64,000 nucleotides of DNA from Linepithema humile (GCF_040581485.1 NC_090130.1:15379656-15443655), one strand, 5' to 3'. Shown: positions 1 to 10,515, numbered from the stretch's first letter. The notes: generated from the sequence alone by a model not told the origin. Made by a program: numbers and translations.

Positions 1-75
1 CGTGTTCCCTGCTACGCGTACCGTCTGCCAGTCCGATATATGCGTCTGTTTCTTTGAATTTTTGACCTTTGTCGA

Positions 76-1161
76 TTAGAATTTTATATAGATTTTATAT
101 ATGTAACCAGCGACACTCATTTTTGCGGCTGTATCGATCAGACCAGTGCCTTTCGCCCCTAATATTTCAATGTTGAGAATCGGTCGTTTCTTGCATTTTG
201 CATGTATCGGAGATGTGTCTACGAGGCAGAAATCAGGCTTCGCTATGCCTTTGCCGCTTTTATCCGTCTTATTGCACTTAGGGCACTCTTTACGGAGATA
301 CCCGGGATTCCCGCAACCGAAACAAGTAACTGTAGGCCGAGAACGTTGGCTATTCGCTTGCGCATCGTCTGTATCCGAATCCGTTTTGTCTTTTTTGCTT
401 GTCGTGGTCGGACTGTTTTCTTGTTTCTTTTTAAGATTCATGCATTCGTCTACCGTATGTCCGAAACTTTTGCAGTATTTACATCGTAGACGGGATTCAT
501 GTTTACGGGACGATATCGTTTGTTTAGATGTGTCGTTATTTTCTTCGGCTCGAGTCTCTTCGACTTCCCTCGCGAGATCTAATAATTCCGAAAATGACGT
601 AATTTTTTCACGTGATATCTCCTTTCGAATCTTGTATGACAATAATCCGTAGACCATATCTAATTGGATGCTTTCCGTTAACGGCGTGTTGTACGGAAGT
701 TTAGCAAGGAGGGCGCGTGCTTTACATATAAATACGTCCGTCGATGTATTTTCTTCTTGTTCCCGCGCGAAGAGTTCTTTGTAGATACGGTATGCCGGTT
801 TCTTAGGTCCGTATGTTAGTTTTAGCAGATCTATTGCGGCATTCCACGTATTGACTGTAGATTTGACACCCTGCCACCACGTCGCGGCGAGATCCATGAG
901 TAGGATCGGTAGTCCCTTTAGGGCGTTTTCGTCGGATATATTTGTGCATTCTTTGTATGTAACGATCGCATCGATAAAAGCTTCTACATCGGACGTCTTT
1001 TTTCCATCGAATCGAGAAGTGCATCGCGAAAAATTACCTTGCGGTAGCGCGGCATTTGCGGTGGGGACGTTCGTAGCAGATATCTGTATCTGTTGTAGAA
1101 GAGCGATGAATTGTTCGTTTGTTAACGTAATTGCGTTACCTGTGTTCTGACTTTCCGCCAT
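76..1161 (-). CDS. gag: Gypsy element A Gag with start of protease
   Basis: This 361-residue ORF encodes a retrotransposon Gag. Its capsid-like middle carries WWQGVKSTVNTWNAA and a PAYRIYKELFARE stretch typical of Retrotrans_gag domains. Two zinc knuckles follow at about residues 230-295. The first, CKYCKSFGHTVDEC, is a regular CX2CX4HX4C knuckle. The second, CFGCGNPGYLRKEC, has tyrosine where the metal-binding histidine should be. The C-terminus enters an aspartic protease region whose active-site triplet reads DTA instead of DTG or DSG, and it stops soon after, so the copy is probably dead. It lies just inside LTR A and reads leftwards. Bases 1-75 beyond the stop contain no recognisable continuation, so the rest of pol is missing or outside the window. 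Confidence 0.85.
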   Translation of the reverse strand: MAESQNTGNAITLTNEQFIALLQQIQISATNVPTANAALPQGNFSRCTSRFDGKKTSDVEAFIDAIVTYKECTNISDENALKGLPILLMDLAATWWQGVKSTVNTWNAAIDLLKLTYGPKKPAYRIYKELFAREQEENTSTDVFICKARALLAKLPYNTPLTESIQLDMVYGLLSYKIRKEISREKITSFSELLDLAREVEETRAEENNDTSKQTISSRKHESRLRCKYCKSFGHTVDECMNLKKKQENSPTTTSKKDKTDSDTDDAQANSQRSRPTVTCFGCGNPGYLRKECPKCNKTDKSGKGIAKPDFCLVDTSPIHAKCKKRPILNIEILGAKGTGLIDTAAKMSVAGYIYKIYIKF

Positions 1162-1316
1162 TGTAGCTTCTTGTCTTTTCTCCTTTGCTTTTTTGTCTGA
1201 GCTTACTCTACGTGGTATCGACGATTGCGTTCGTGTTTGCGACCGCGTTGTCGGTCGAGTTGGCTTGCGTGGGGATGACGTCTTGGTTAGACGTGACGAC
1301 TTCGGTCGTAACCTGG

Positions 1317-1334
1317 CCTTTTAGTTGGGCGCCA
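1317..1334 (-). other. Primer-binding site of Gypsy A
   Basis: On the minus strand, three bases after the LTR terminal CA, the sequence reads TGGCGCCCAACT. This matches the 3' end of insect tRNA-Lys for about 11-12 bases and then diverges. Its position between LTR A and gag A supports a minus-strand tRNA primer site. Confidence 0.6.
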
Positions 1335-1336
1335 AT

Positions 1337-1566
1337 TGTAACGATCAATGGGTGACCGTTGGGATATGTGAGTACTTGACAGGTTGTACGACGCTCAAAG
1401 AAGAATTTAAGTAAGGAAAAAAACTGAGATATATTTCCAATACAGTTTAGGTTATACAGCCTTCTTTTTTGACTCGCTCTACAACGACTGGCGCCACCGT
1501 GACTTCTTGCTAGCGCCCCCTCAGGGCCGCAGTTTTAGAACGCGTGCAAGGACTTCTCGTGTTACA
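1337..1566 (-). repeat. 5' LTR of Gypsy A
   Basis: On the minus strand this 230-bp segment begins TGTAACACG and ends CGTTACA, the usual TG...CA termini with a short inverted repeat. It is followed directly by a primer-binding site and then gag A, so it is the 5' LTR of a leftward-reading element. At its outer edge, position 1567, the sequence switches abruptly to the LTR of element B. Element A therefore inserted into LTR B, and the second LTR of A must lie outside the window. Confidence 0.75.
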
Positions 1567-1878
1567 ATTATATGTTATCTGTTACCAAATTAATGTGTTA
1601 TTAATAACCACCTTATTTCAGACTCCTCTCTCCAAATCGGTATTTCGCATTTCTAAAGAATCTCGCCCCTCTGCCATTTGTAGAGCAAGCTAGTCGCGCT
1701 TATCACCGTTGCAAATTAATTAAGATATTGACTATAACGTGTTTGTTCGTGCGGCGCGTCAATCCGCGCCTGGCGCCCAATTATAAGCATTATAATAATT
1801 AAGAAAAAATTAAATAGAGTAACGAGGTTTGCACGCCTACCGGCGGGTAGGCTTTTGCCCGACGGAAAAGTCGTCGCA
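1567..1878 (+). repeat. Remnant of 5' LTR of element B
   Basis: These 312 bp match 14077-14388 nearly base for base and end in CGTCGCA just before a primer-binding site. The upstream part, present in the 3' LTR from 12628, is cut off by element A. Few differences separate the two copies, suggesting a fairly recent insertion. Confidence 0.85.
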
Positions 1879-1884
1879 AATTTT

Positions 1885-1902
1885 TGGCGCCCAACGTGGG
1901 GC
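1885..1902 (+). other. Primer-binding site of element B (tRNA-Lys CUU type)
   Basis: The bases TGGCGCCCAACGTGGGGC begin six bases after the LTR end. They match the complement of the 3' end of animal tRNA-Lys(CUU), the same primer site known from spumaviruses and visna. This places minus-strand priming for element B. Confidence 0.85.
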
Positions 1903-3136
1903 CCGAGATTAAGAAGTCTTAATAATTCCAACAGATAATTTCGAGATTTTGGAGAGAGAGAAACAGAAAATTGAATTAAAATTGAAATAAAGAATAAAAT
2001 TTAATGTTGATTGTATATGAACATTTGTGTTATATGTTTACTACTATATGTCGCTATCTTGTGTTAATCCGTTTCTTTCAGGATATATATTTTTTTTTAT
2101 TTGTTGTTTTTTTTTCTTTTCTTTCTCATTGATTTATTTGTGTATTGTGGGTGGGAAAGACCGTTAAGATAACGTACCCCGTGAATCGAAATTAACGTAT
2201 TTTCACCGGTACTTAATAAATGAGCGCGATCCCGAGGGAATCGTGAATTTTGGTGCTACCGTGTGTATATCGCGTCGCGCGGTGTAGCCGCTCGCGTCGG
2301 AATTCCACACAGCTGTTTTTCAGCCGCGCTATTGTGCCGAGCGTGTGAATCGGCGCGCGGACGTAAACATCGCGCACGGCCAGTACAATCTGTACGAAAA
2401 ACACCATCGAAGTAAAGTCTGTTCAGGTTATGACCATTTAAAGGAAGTTACGAGTGATGTGTTGCGGTCTTTACCGCAATACGTCGAACGATAAGGGGAA
2501 ATTTTCGTGCGGCGTTTTGGTGGTTTCGGGCATATTCTCCCTATCGACAGCGTTTTGCGTGTTTTTCGTGAATAGACTAGCGTGAAAGTTCGCCAGTAAT
2601 AATCGCGCTAATTAAGGTGTAATTAATAGCGGATATTCCGTGCGAGGACCTTGGCGAAGTCTTAGGAGCCGTAGGTAAACATTGCCGTGAGCTTTCAAAT
2701 AAACCAACTTGCCGTAGAGCGATTGTTGGTAAATTGTGATTGCGTACATTGGAGTGCGTGTTTATCATTTTGTTCCTATATTGTTTGGCCTTAGAGAAGA
2801 GCCTAAATAGTGGATACCGTGATAAAGGCGAATAGGCTTCTATTCCGTGCCATATCTCTCTCCATGTAGAGTTCGTTCGTTTAGTGAGAAGAAATTTTCC
2901 TTTTACTTTGTGAGAATTTCTCTTTTTGCGAGGATCTTTTCGTGATTTTTTGAGAATTTTTTTTTGTTTTTGCGAAAATTTATTTTGCGTTGGTGAGGAT
3001 TTTTTTTTGCGTTCTGCCTACTTCTGCCTTTCCCGTACCGTGAGCTCCGTGGTGCTCTCCTGTAATTATAGCAGCCCAACTCGGACTTTTAAGAGAGAAT
3101 GGTTTTTTTTGCTTTGCGTAAAACTATATCGGCGAG
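1903..3136 (+). other. Untranslated leader of element B
   Basis: About 1.2 kb lies between the primer site and gag. It has T-rich runs around 2080-2120 and 2880-3010 and no convincing ORF. It would serve as leader and packaging region. I see no separate gene in it. Confidence 0.6.
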
Positions 3137-4456
3137 ATGTCCGAGGCCAATAACTCCTTTAGTTGGATTAACGCGCTTACTCAGGACGCTCTTAAAGAAC
3201 AGCTTAAAGAAAAGGGTCTGTCGATTAAGGGTATAGTGCCCACGCTTTGCGAACGTTTGCTCCGTTACGAGGAGGCGGTACGAATCGGGCGTGATCCTGT
3301 CCGGACACCGGAACTCACCGCCTCGTCCGGGGACGAAGCGGAGGAGGCTACCAAGGTGAAGGAAAGCCTAATCTCACTTCCGCCTAGGTCACGCTTAGGA
3401 CCAATAGCTAATCGAAGGACTCGGAACCGTTTTAATAACTCCGCTACTGACGTTTACAATATAATGAAGAGATGGAACCTCAATTTCTCCGGGACCCGCG
3501 GTGGCGACGCGGAAGCATTTTTAATACGGATAGAGGAGGGGCGCGAGTTAGTCCCCGTGGGAGACGAAGATATTTTTAAGTGTCTACCCTTCTTCCTAAC
3601 GGGAATCGCCCTCCACTGGTTCCGAACGAATAGGGGTAGGTGGCGGACGTGGAAGGCCTTCGAAGAGGCATGGCGTTCTCGATTCGGCGACCCGGACTTC
3701 CAGTTTGCGCTTAGGGATGAGATATTGCGAAGAACGCAGGGTGAGAACGAATCGGTAGCCGATTATCTCACGTGCCTGCAAGCCTTATTTAATCGTTTAG
3801 ACCCGCCGTGGCCTCTACCGGAACAGCTCAATTACGCGCATAGGAATATGTTGCCGCGGTTACAGGTGGCAGTGCACCGCGAAACCGTTTACGATTTCCC
3901 GTCCTTAGAAAACTGGGCCGCGCAAGTAGAGCGTAGTTATAGCGTAGCGAAGAATTTTCGAGCCCCTCCGGCTCCGGATCGGTCCATGTTTCCCGAATTA
4001 GCTTACCGTCCGCCTAAAGGCGGCTCCAAATCAGCAATCTCGGTCAGTGCCGCGGGAATTACCTTACCGGGAGAAACGGCAAGGAAGAAAGGCGTGAACG
4101 CGAAGAGCGCCGGGAAAACCCCGGCAAAAGATAGAGCGAAATCGCCAAAGGTGGCCGGAACTAAAGACGGAGCGGGAAGCTCGTCAAGGTCCAAAGACAC
4201 CGCTAATTACCCGACAAGAGAATCCGACATTAAATGCTGGAATTGCGAGAAAAGGGACATTGCTCACGAGATTGCACGGAAGAGCGTAGAATGCACTGCT
4301 ACCGTTGCGGAAAACCGAAACATACGGTCCGGACGTGTCCCACGTGTTCGGGAAACGAGGACGAGAGTCGGTAGGGCGGGCACTGGCGACTCTGAGCACC
4401 GCTACCAAGATCCGCGAGAAAAATTTTTTCACGAATACCGCCCACTCGTACCTTAA
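3137..4456 (+). CDS. gag: Gag of Gypsy B with N-terminal SAP-like domain
   Basis: This 439-residue ORF starts MSEANNSFSWINALTQ. Residues about 12-50 (LKEQLKEKGLSIKG... CERLLRYEE) look like a SAP-type helix-extension-helix, a fold common at the N-terminus of arthropod Gypsy Gag proteins. Residues about 110-260 form the Retrotrans_gag capsid region, with LHWFRTNRGRWRTW and FPSLENWAAQVE. A basic Lys/Ser/Ala-rich linker follows. The first zinc-knuckle cysteines (CWNCEK) are in frame, but a single-base shift near 4250 puts the remaining knuckle residues, including a second CYRCG-type knuckle, in another frame. The ORF therefore ends in unrelated residues. Gag forms the particle that packages the element's RNA. 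Confidence 0.85.
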   Translation: MSEANNSFSWINALTQDALKEQLKEKGLSIKGIVPTLCERLLRYEEAVRIGRDPVRTPELTASSGDEAEEATKVKESLISLPPRSRLGPIANRRTRNRFNNSATDVYNIMKRWNLNFSGTRGGDAEAFLIRIEEGRELVPVGDEDIFKCLPFFLTGIALHWFRTNRGRWRTWKAFEEAWRSRFGDPDFQFALRDEILRRTQGENESVADYLTCLQALFNRLDPPWPLPEQLNYAHRNMLPRLQVAVHRETVYDFPSLENWAAQVERSYSVAKNFRAPPAPDRSMFPELAYRPPKGGSKSAISVSAAGITLPGETARKKGVNAKSAGKTPAKDRAKSPKVAGTKDGAGSSSRSKDTANYPTRESDIKCWNCEKRDIAHEIARKSVECTATVAENRNIRSGRVPRVRETRTRVGRAGTGDSEHRYQDPREKFFHEYRPLVP

Positions 4457-4464
4457 ACACTCTA

Positions 4465-4680
4465 ATGAAACCCTCTTTACAATATTTTACTATTTATATT
4501 CAGGGGAAACCTTTAGCTGCGTTGGTGGATTCCGGGTCGAGCCGGACCTTAATGGGGAACAAGGGTATTAAGATAATTCGCGCCTTGGGGATACCGATTG
4601 GGCGGGACAAAACAAGCCGTATCCGGACGGCGAACGGACAAATTGCGAAAATCGGCCAAAGGGCCGACATACCGCTTTGA
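4465..4680 (+). pseudogene. pro: Aspartic protease fragment of element B
   Basis: This short ORF contains the retropepsin active site in LAALVDSGSSRTLMGN, with catalytic DSG, at about residues 18-30. It stops at the TGA ending at 4680. The segment 4681-4932 continues pol-like sequence in shifted frames. In an intact copy the domain would be part of a Gag-Pol or Pol polyprotein and cut it. Here stops and a frameshift separate it from RT. Confidence 0.75.
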
Positions 4681-4932
4681 CTTAGGGGCGTTACACGTAC
4701 CCTTTCCGTCGGACTTCTCAAGGAATTAGCTGTCCCGTGTATCGTCGGAGTGGACTTTCTCCACGAATTTGGATTAGGCATGGATTTTGCTACCTCTGAG
4801 TGGTACTTCGCAGATAGGCCGGAAATTAAGTCTCGTTTTGATGCCGCGGATGATGCAAAGCGCGCATGTAGCGGGTTACCGGAGCTTACAGATAAACAGC
4901 GATAAAGTCTTGAAAATTTCTTTCCGAATACG

Positions 4933-5922
4933 GTGCCGAAAGCTACCGAGAACCCGGGAGTCACGTCCCTTACGGAACATCGTATAGACGTAGGGCAAAA
5001 CCGGCCAATAAAGCAGCGTTGCTACGTGGTCTCACCGAGAGTACAGGAAGCGATTAGAGAGGAAGTAGACAAAATGTTAGCCGCGGGGGTAATCGAACCT
5101 TCCTTCAGTGAATGGTCGAACCCCATTGTAATGGTAAAGAAACCTACGGGAAAATATCGGTTCTGTCTAGATTTCCGTAAAGTAAATAGTATTTCGAAAA
5201 AGGACGCGTATCCACTGCCTAATATGAACGGTATCTTGGATAAATTACGTTTTGCCAGTTACATATCAATGATCGATCTAAGTCAAGCTTATTTCCAGAT
5301 ACCGTTAGCGAACGAAAGCCGAGAAATTACCGCCTTCAGCGTACCGGAAAAAGGGTTATATCATTTTACCCGCATGCCATACGGATTAACCGGAGCCCCA
5401 GCTACCTTTCAACGGCTATTAGATAAATTAATCGGACCGGAAATAGAACCGTTCGCGTTCGCGCATCTAGACGACATCGTTATAGCGACACCCACTTTCG
5501 AAGAGCACCTACAGTGGTTGGAACGAGTCCTAGCAAAAATCACTACCGCAGGGCTTACGATTAACCCGGACAAATGCGAGTTTTGTAGAACGCAAGTACG
5601 ATATTTAGGTTTTGTAGAACAAAAGGAAGGACTCGCCGTCGATCCGGAGAAAACGCAGCCTATTTTAGAATATCCGGCTCCGCGAAACATTAAGCAACTG
5701 CGTCGATTGTTAGGTATGGCGTCGTGGTACCGTCGTTTCATTCCCCAATTCGCAACTTTAAGTGAACCATTAACGAGACTCTTGAAAAAGAATAAGCGAT
5801 GGGATTGGGGAGAAGAGCAGGAATCAGCCTTTGAGCGCATCAAAGAACACCTCACCACCGCCCCAACATTAGCATGCCCTAATTTCGAGCAGCCATTTGT
5901 CTTACAGACGCTAGTTCGGTAG
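4933..5922 (+). CDS. pol: Reverse transcriptase of element B
   Basis: The ORF holds most of a Gypsy RT. Visible blocks are GKYRFCLDFRKVNS, MIDLSQAYFQIPL, FTRMPYGLTGAPATFQ and the catalytic FAHLDDIVIAT, where the usual YxDD reads AHLDD. A thumb/connection region follows with LRRLLGMASWYRRFIP. The frame ends at 5922 in a stop created by a small indel next to the first RNase H aspartate motif; the RNase H start continues in another frame to 5948, where a DNA transposon interrupts it. The domain copies the element's RNA into DNA. Confidence 0.9.
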   Translation: MPKATENPGVTSLTEHRIDVGQNRPIKQRCYVVSPRVQEAIREEVDKMLAAGVIEPSFSEWSNPIVMVKKPTGKYRFCLDFRKVNSISKKDAYPLPNMNGILDKLRFASYISMIDLSQAYFQIPLANESREITAFSVPEKGLYHFTRMPYGLTGAPATFQRLLDKLIGPEIEPFAFAHLDDIVIATPTFEEHLQWLERVLAKITTAGLTINPDKCEFCRTQVRYLGFVEQKEGLAVDPEKTQPILEYPAPRNIKQLRRLLGMASWYRRFIPQFATLSEPLTRLLKKNKRWDWGEEQESAFERIKEHLTTAPTLACPNFEQPFVLQTLVR

Positions 5923-5951
5923 GGTTAGGCGCTGTGTTAACACAATTCTTA

Positions 5952-6575
5952 CAAGGAAAGGGACCCAAGTGTCTCCCTCCGATTTTGACGAGCTTTAAAT
6001 ATGTTGTAAAGTAGTTCAAAATAAAAGACACGTATTTTTTTTTATGTGCTTTCTTGCACGTTTAGGGTTGAAACAACCCCTACAAGCTAAAACGGTTTTT
6101 TTGATTTTGACTAAATATCGTCAAAACTGTAAGAGGTATCAAAAAATCTTTCGAATAAAAGTTGCATGGTCTTTTATGAGCTTAACCGCGTAGGTCGATT
6201 TTTAAAAAATTTTATATTTTTTAATTTACCCCTACTCCTTTTTATTATTTTTACAAATTTCAAAATTTTTGTTATGATAAAAGTTGTAGCATTTTTTATG
6301 CTGAATACAACCGTATATGATTTTATTATGTTTCGAAATCGCATCTTTCAGAAATGAGCTGTCAATGTCGCACTATATGCGTCGCGCTGCGATATATGCA
6401 TATATATGCATAACGCATCGTTTGTGCCGCTTGTGTAATCGATGTTTGCCGCGCATGTGTAATTGATAAGACGAATAAAATTAGAAATAAAGATTAGCAT
6501 GTTATGAAATATTCGGAAAAATGTTCTGATCAAAGAACAAAGTTCACTAAAGTTGTTGCCAAGGCATCTCCTCTA
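5952..6575 (+). repeat. Left terminal inverted repeat of the Tc5-like element
   Basis: This segment is the reverse complement of 8911-9537 with few mismatches, from the tip to CATCTCCTCTA. The short ORFs found in each arm are palindrome by-products. The AT-rich stretch 6576-7257 between this arm and the transposase stop holds no other gene. Confidence 0.9.
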
Positions 6576-7257
6576 TATTACATTTTTATAGTTATACTAG
6601 AACAATACAAGCGCGCGCTGCGCCCGTACACTTATTATAATAATTTAATAATTATAAAATCTAAATATTTTAATAAAATTTTTAAAATTTTAAATAACCG
6701 TCAAAATAATCTTCGCTCTCAAACTATCAAACTGTCAGAATAATCGAGATAACCAATCAGCGTCGCGGATAAGCGTCAACAATACTTTCGATACATTCGA
6801 GTATCGATCTTTCATGCCTTTTTTAAGAGTGGATTATATCGAAAGAGAAATAAATAAATAAAAATCTTACAATTAAAATGCAATTTATTGTTTTTCAATG
6901 GTAATGCAAAAAATTCCAATTAATTTTAGGTTTTTCTATTAATCAATACTAGAAACATTTGTTTGTTTATTATTTTATTTCTTTTATAATAATATATGTC
7001 GAAACAATTACAACTTTACCTTCAACAATAACATACTACATATATTGAATATAATACATATATTAACATATATTAAAAACAGATGAATTTATGGAACAAA
7101 CGTATCACAAAGGTGATGTTTGTGAAAAAAGTGATTTATACGAAATGACTTTTTGCACCATGCGCAAGTAATTATTGCAGGTGCGCCACAAATATCGCAT
7201 GTTGGTTTTGACTGTTTATGGAAACAAAATTCCACTAGTGTTTCGAATTCTTCGGGC

Positions 7258-8685
7258 TTATTTATTTATTACGTACCCGCTTTTATACCATGCGTATTTC
7301 AATAAATTTCTGAATCTTGGCGATGAAAATTGATTATGAGTTAATGACTGTAGTTTTAAAATGGTGTTTCTTGCATGCAGATTGACTTCCAGACCTAAAA
7401 GCATTACAGTATCAGAAAAGTGTCTAATGAAATTCTTCCACAAACGAAAACCATATACATCCAATGGTTGTATTTTTCCTGTTGTTCCAGCTGATATAGT
7501 CAACAAAATAATATCTTCTGTAGATTCTGGTTTAGATTCTTGAATAATATTTGGACAATGACCAGTCCACAAATCTAGTAGTAAAACAGATTTTGGACCT
7601 ACATTTGGAAAAAATACGTCTTGCAACCAAATTTTAAAATAATGCGCTGTTAATTTTCCGGATTTCGAAGCCGTAACAAAAATATTAGGTGCCTTAAACA
7701 TTGTTTCTTGCACTCTGGGACCAAATGTTTCACTAACTTCTTTCAGTACAATAAAAAGAGGCGATAATAATTTACCATCGGCTGAAACAGTAGGTTGTAT
7801 AGTATAGCTATGCGTAGTTGCCGATACGGATTGTACTGCAGATTCAATCTTTTTTGTTCCTTTATATGCCAATGTACGACCGGCATGAAGTTCTAATTGG
7901 AATCCGCTTTGATCACTGTTGTAAATATTTTCAATTCCATATTCTATTATTTGATATTTAACGTTTTCAATAAATGTGTTACATTTTTCTTCAAAATCGA
8001 CGTTAGACATTATAGATGTTTTTCTTATAAATTTTGTTATTTTACGAGATACAATATTATGTATTATTTTAAATTTTCGTATCCATCGCGATGAAGTTGT
8101 AAATCCTGGTACATTTAAATTTTCCTGTGCCTGAATAGCCCATCGAGCTAAATCAGCGTTGTGAACAATAATTCTATTTTCAAGAGCTGTATGAAAATTA
8201 TTTAATGTATATTCCGAAATTTGTTTTAATTTTTCGAATCTACTGCCACCTTGATTCACTTGAATTTCCCATCGTCGTAATTGACGTAATGAATATACTT
8301 TCCGAAATCTTCGTTTTACTCCTTCTAATGTTCTTGGCCTTGTTGTACTGCTTTTCCAAAATTCGACTGCATTTTTTTTATATTCATACGGAATACGTTC
8401 ATCTGTAGTACATATAACTTTAGGATTTGCGTCCAATAGCTCACCTTCTTCCTCTTCATCTCCTAGTTCGAATTGCTCTGCTGTTGGAATATCATTATCG
8501 TTTTCATAATCTAAAGATTCTTCTACTTCCATTTCGTATCTCTCATCGCGCATTTCTTTCAGCATAGATTCTATTTTATGTGCCATTTCTCGTTTTTCAG
8601 ATGTTATCGGACTTGTTGATAAATTAAGGGCCGAAAAAGTTACGTATACTAACATTATTACGTTAAATGGATTTAATTGAACCAT
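7258..8685 (-). CDS. Tc5/pogo-like transposase
   Basis: The 475-residue ORF is uninterrupted. An acidic region (about residues 50-90) is followed by a DNA-binding part. FTTSSRWIRKFKIIHNIVSRK at about 195-215 resembles the second CENP-B/Tc5 helix-turn-helix. The catalytic core shows IYNSDQSGF (first Asp, about 258), LLLDLWTGH (second Asp, about 366) and GKIQPLDVYG (third acidic residue, about 405), the pattern of the pogo/Tigger/Tc5 DDE_1 family. The first roughly 34 residues may precede the true start, since another methionine follows. The protein would bind the long TIRs and catalyse cut-and-paste transposition. The open frame suggests a young and possibly active copy. Confidence 0.85.
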   Translation of the reverse strand: MVQLNPFNVIMLVYVTFSALNLSTSPITSEKREMAHKIESMLKEMRDERYEMEVEESLDYENDNDIPTAEQFELGDEEEEGELLDANPKVICTTDERIPYEYKKNAVEFWKSSTTRPRTLEGVKRRFRKVYSLRQLRRWEIQVNQGGSRFEKLKQISEYTLNNFHTALENRIIVHNADLARWAIQAQENLNVPGFTTSSRWIRKFKIIHNIVSRKITKFIRKTSIMSNVDFEEKCNTFIENVKYQIIEYGIENIYNSDQSGFQLELHAGRTLAYKGTKKIESAVQSVSATTHSYTIQPTVSADGKLLSPLFIVLKEVSETFGPRVQETMFKAPNIFVTASKSGKLTAHYFKIWLQDVFFPNVGPKSVLLLDLWTGHCPNIIQESKPESTEDIILLTISAGTTGKIQPLDVYGFRLWKNFIRHFSDTVMLLGLEVNLHARNTILKLQSLTHNQFSSPRFRNLLKYAWYKSGYVINK

Positions 8686-8910
8686 TCTGAAAAATATATG
8701 GTAACAATTAAATATTTCTCGTTATTTGTGTACAAAAAAATAATACTTACTTTATAGTGAATTTGCTGTTCTTTTTTTGATGCTGTTTTATATATTGTTT
8801 TTCCGTAATCACTAACAAGCGCACAACTTTAAAGCGTAATATGCACTGCCAGGATATGACAACGCGTTGCGTTATAAATACACTCGAAATGCGACTATAA
8901 AAGTGTAAAA

Positions 8911-9537
8911 TAGAGGGGATGCCTTGGCAACAACTTTAGTGAACTTTGTTCTTTGATCAGAACATTTTTCCGAATATTTCATAACATGTTAATCTTTATT
9001 TCTAATTTTATTCGTCTTATCAATTACACATGCGCGACAAACATCGATTACACAAACGGCACAAACGATGCGTTATGCATATATATGCATATATCGCAGC
9101 GCGACGCATATAGTGCGACATTGACAGCTCATTTCTGAAAGATGTGATTTCGAAACATAATAAAATCATATATGTTTGTATTTAGCGTAAAAAATGCTAC
9201 AACTTTTGTCATAACAAAAATTTTGAAATTTGTAAAAATAATAAAAAGGGGTGGATGGTAAATTAAAAAATATAAAATTTTTTAAAAATCGACCTACGCG
9301 GTTATAAAGCTCATAAAAGACCATGCAACTTTTATTCGAAAGATTTTTTGATACCTCTTACAGTTTTGACGATATTCAGTCAAAACCAAAAAAACCGTTT
9401 TAGCTTGTAGGGGTTGTTTCAACCCTAAACGTGCGAGAAAGCACATAAAAAAAATACGTGTCTCTTATTTTGAACTACTTTACAACATATTTAAAGCTCG
9501 TCAAAATCGGAGGGGGACACTTGGGTCCCTTTCCTTG
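8911..9537 (-). repeat. Right terminal inverted repeat of the Tc5-like element
   Basis: Inverted copy of 5952-6575. It ends GGGTCCCTTTCCTTG and is followed by the TTA target duplication. It lies upstream of the minus-strand transposase and so probably contains its promoter. Confidence 0.9.
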
Positions 9538-9540
9538 TTA

Positions 9541-10299
9541 GAGGGGGAGGAGAGAGTGATCGCGTTTGCGTCACGTGCTTTAACGGATCCGGAAAAACGA
9601 TACTCGGTTACCGAGCAAGAATGTCTGGCAGTGGTATGGGCCATAAAGAAATTTCGACCGTATCTAGAGGGATATCAATTTACGGTAGTTACCGATCATA
9701 GTAGTTTAAGGTGGTTACACAATTTAAAAAATCCGACCGGTAGACTGGCCCGATGGGCCCTAGAGTTACTCGAATACGACTACGAAGTGATACATAGAAA
9801 AGGGGCCTTACACCATGTTCCCGACGCATTGTCGCGTATGTTCGAGAAGGATACGAATACCACTGTAATGGCTGCCGTTGAGACAGATAATCAGGATACC
9901 GTAGATGTCGATACCACAGATCTGTGGTATAGGAAACGCTACGCGCAAATCAAAGCGGACCCGAAACGGTATGCCCATTGGAAAATAATAGAAGGGCAGA
10001 TGTATTTTTTAATTCCGAAACCGATCATATCCGAGATAGTGGAGGATTTAGATAGGTGGAAGTTGGTATTACCGTACGAATTACGTAAAGAGGCTTTGCG
10101 CGAATCACACGACGAGCCGCAGGCCGGTCATTTGGGGATAGATAAGACTTATCAGAGACTAGCTGTCACGTATTTTTGGCCTAATATGTTCCGAGATGTG
10201 GTGAAATATTTGAAGTCGTGCGATATCTGCCAGAGGACGAAGGTAGAACAAGCAAGTCCGGCAGGATTATTGGGTCGCCGTGTAGTGGAAGGCCCGTGA
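9541..10299 (+). pseudogene. pol: RNase H and integrase N-terminus of element B
   Basis: The first residues after the transposon (EGEERVIAFASRAL) continue the RNase H domain broken at 5948. The remaining catalytic residues are visible in VTEQECLAVVWA (Glu) and VVTDHSSLRW (Asp). The tether region LHHVPDALSRM leads into the integrase H2C2 zinc domain, with AGHLGIDKTYQR and CDICQRTK. A TGA at 10297-10299, probably a mutated tryptophan codon, ends the frame. The same frame continues beyond it into the integrase core, whose first catalytic Asp lies in AADIVGPLPRS. Confidence 0.85.
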
Positions 10300-10357
10300 A
10301 CGGTGGTCGCCGCGGACATTGTCGGTCCGTTGCCGCGTAGCAAAAATGGCTTTCAAT

Positions 10358-10515
10358 CAGTGATGCAAACTCGAGCCGGCCAGCACCAGGGCTCCGTGGT
10401 AGGGAAAGCATGCACACAAGCGCACACGTACGTGTGACGTAAGCAATTCTCGCTTGTGTGCATGCTTCCCCTACCACGGAGCCCTGATGCTGGCCGGCTC
10501 GAGTTTGCATCACTG
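10358..10515. mobile_element. Palindromic hAT-type MITE in integrase
   Basis: This 158-bp sequence is an almost perfect hairpin with arms of about 65 bp, beginning CAGTGATGCAAACTCG and ending with its complement. The termini fit hAT CA(A/G)TG ends. Flanks CTTTCAAT (10350-10357) and CTTCCAAT (10516-10523) form an 8-bp target duplication with one mismatch, the hAT length. It carries no ORF, and removing it rejoins the integrase frame of element B. Confidence 0.85.

Larger units (their letters stand above)
5952..9537 (-). mobile_element. Tc4/Tc5-like DNA transposon (pogo group)
   Basis: A 3586-bp element with terminal inverted repeats of about 625 bp, starting CAAGGAAAGGGACCC and ending in its reverse complement. 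TTA flanks both ends (5949-5951 and 9538-9540), and the empty site would read CTTAG. Removing the element and one TTA restores the RNase H reading frame of host element B. The encoded transposase has a CENP-B type helix-turn-helix and a DDE_1-like catalytic core. The TNA duplication in CTNAG, long TIRs and this transposase together fit the Tc4/Tc5 group described in nematodes. Confidence 0.8.

Noticed and set aside
1885..1902. tRNA-like 3' end sequences at primer-binding sites
   Set aside because: Only 18 bases match and no cloverleaf surrounds them; they are retrotransposon primer sites, not tRNA genes. I saw no convincing tRNA or rRNA gene in the window.
6348..9138. Identical 61-residue ORFs in opposite orientation at 6348-6533 and 8953-9138
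   Set aside because: They are the same sequence in the two inverted repeats of the Tc5-like element, with no coding signal.
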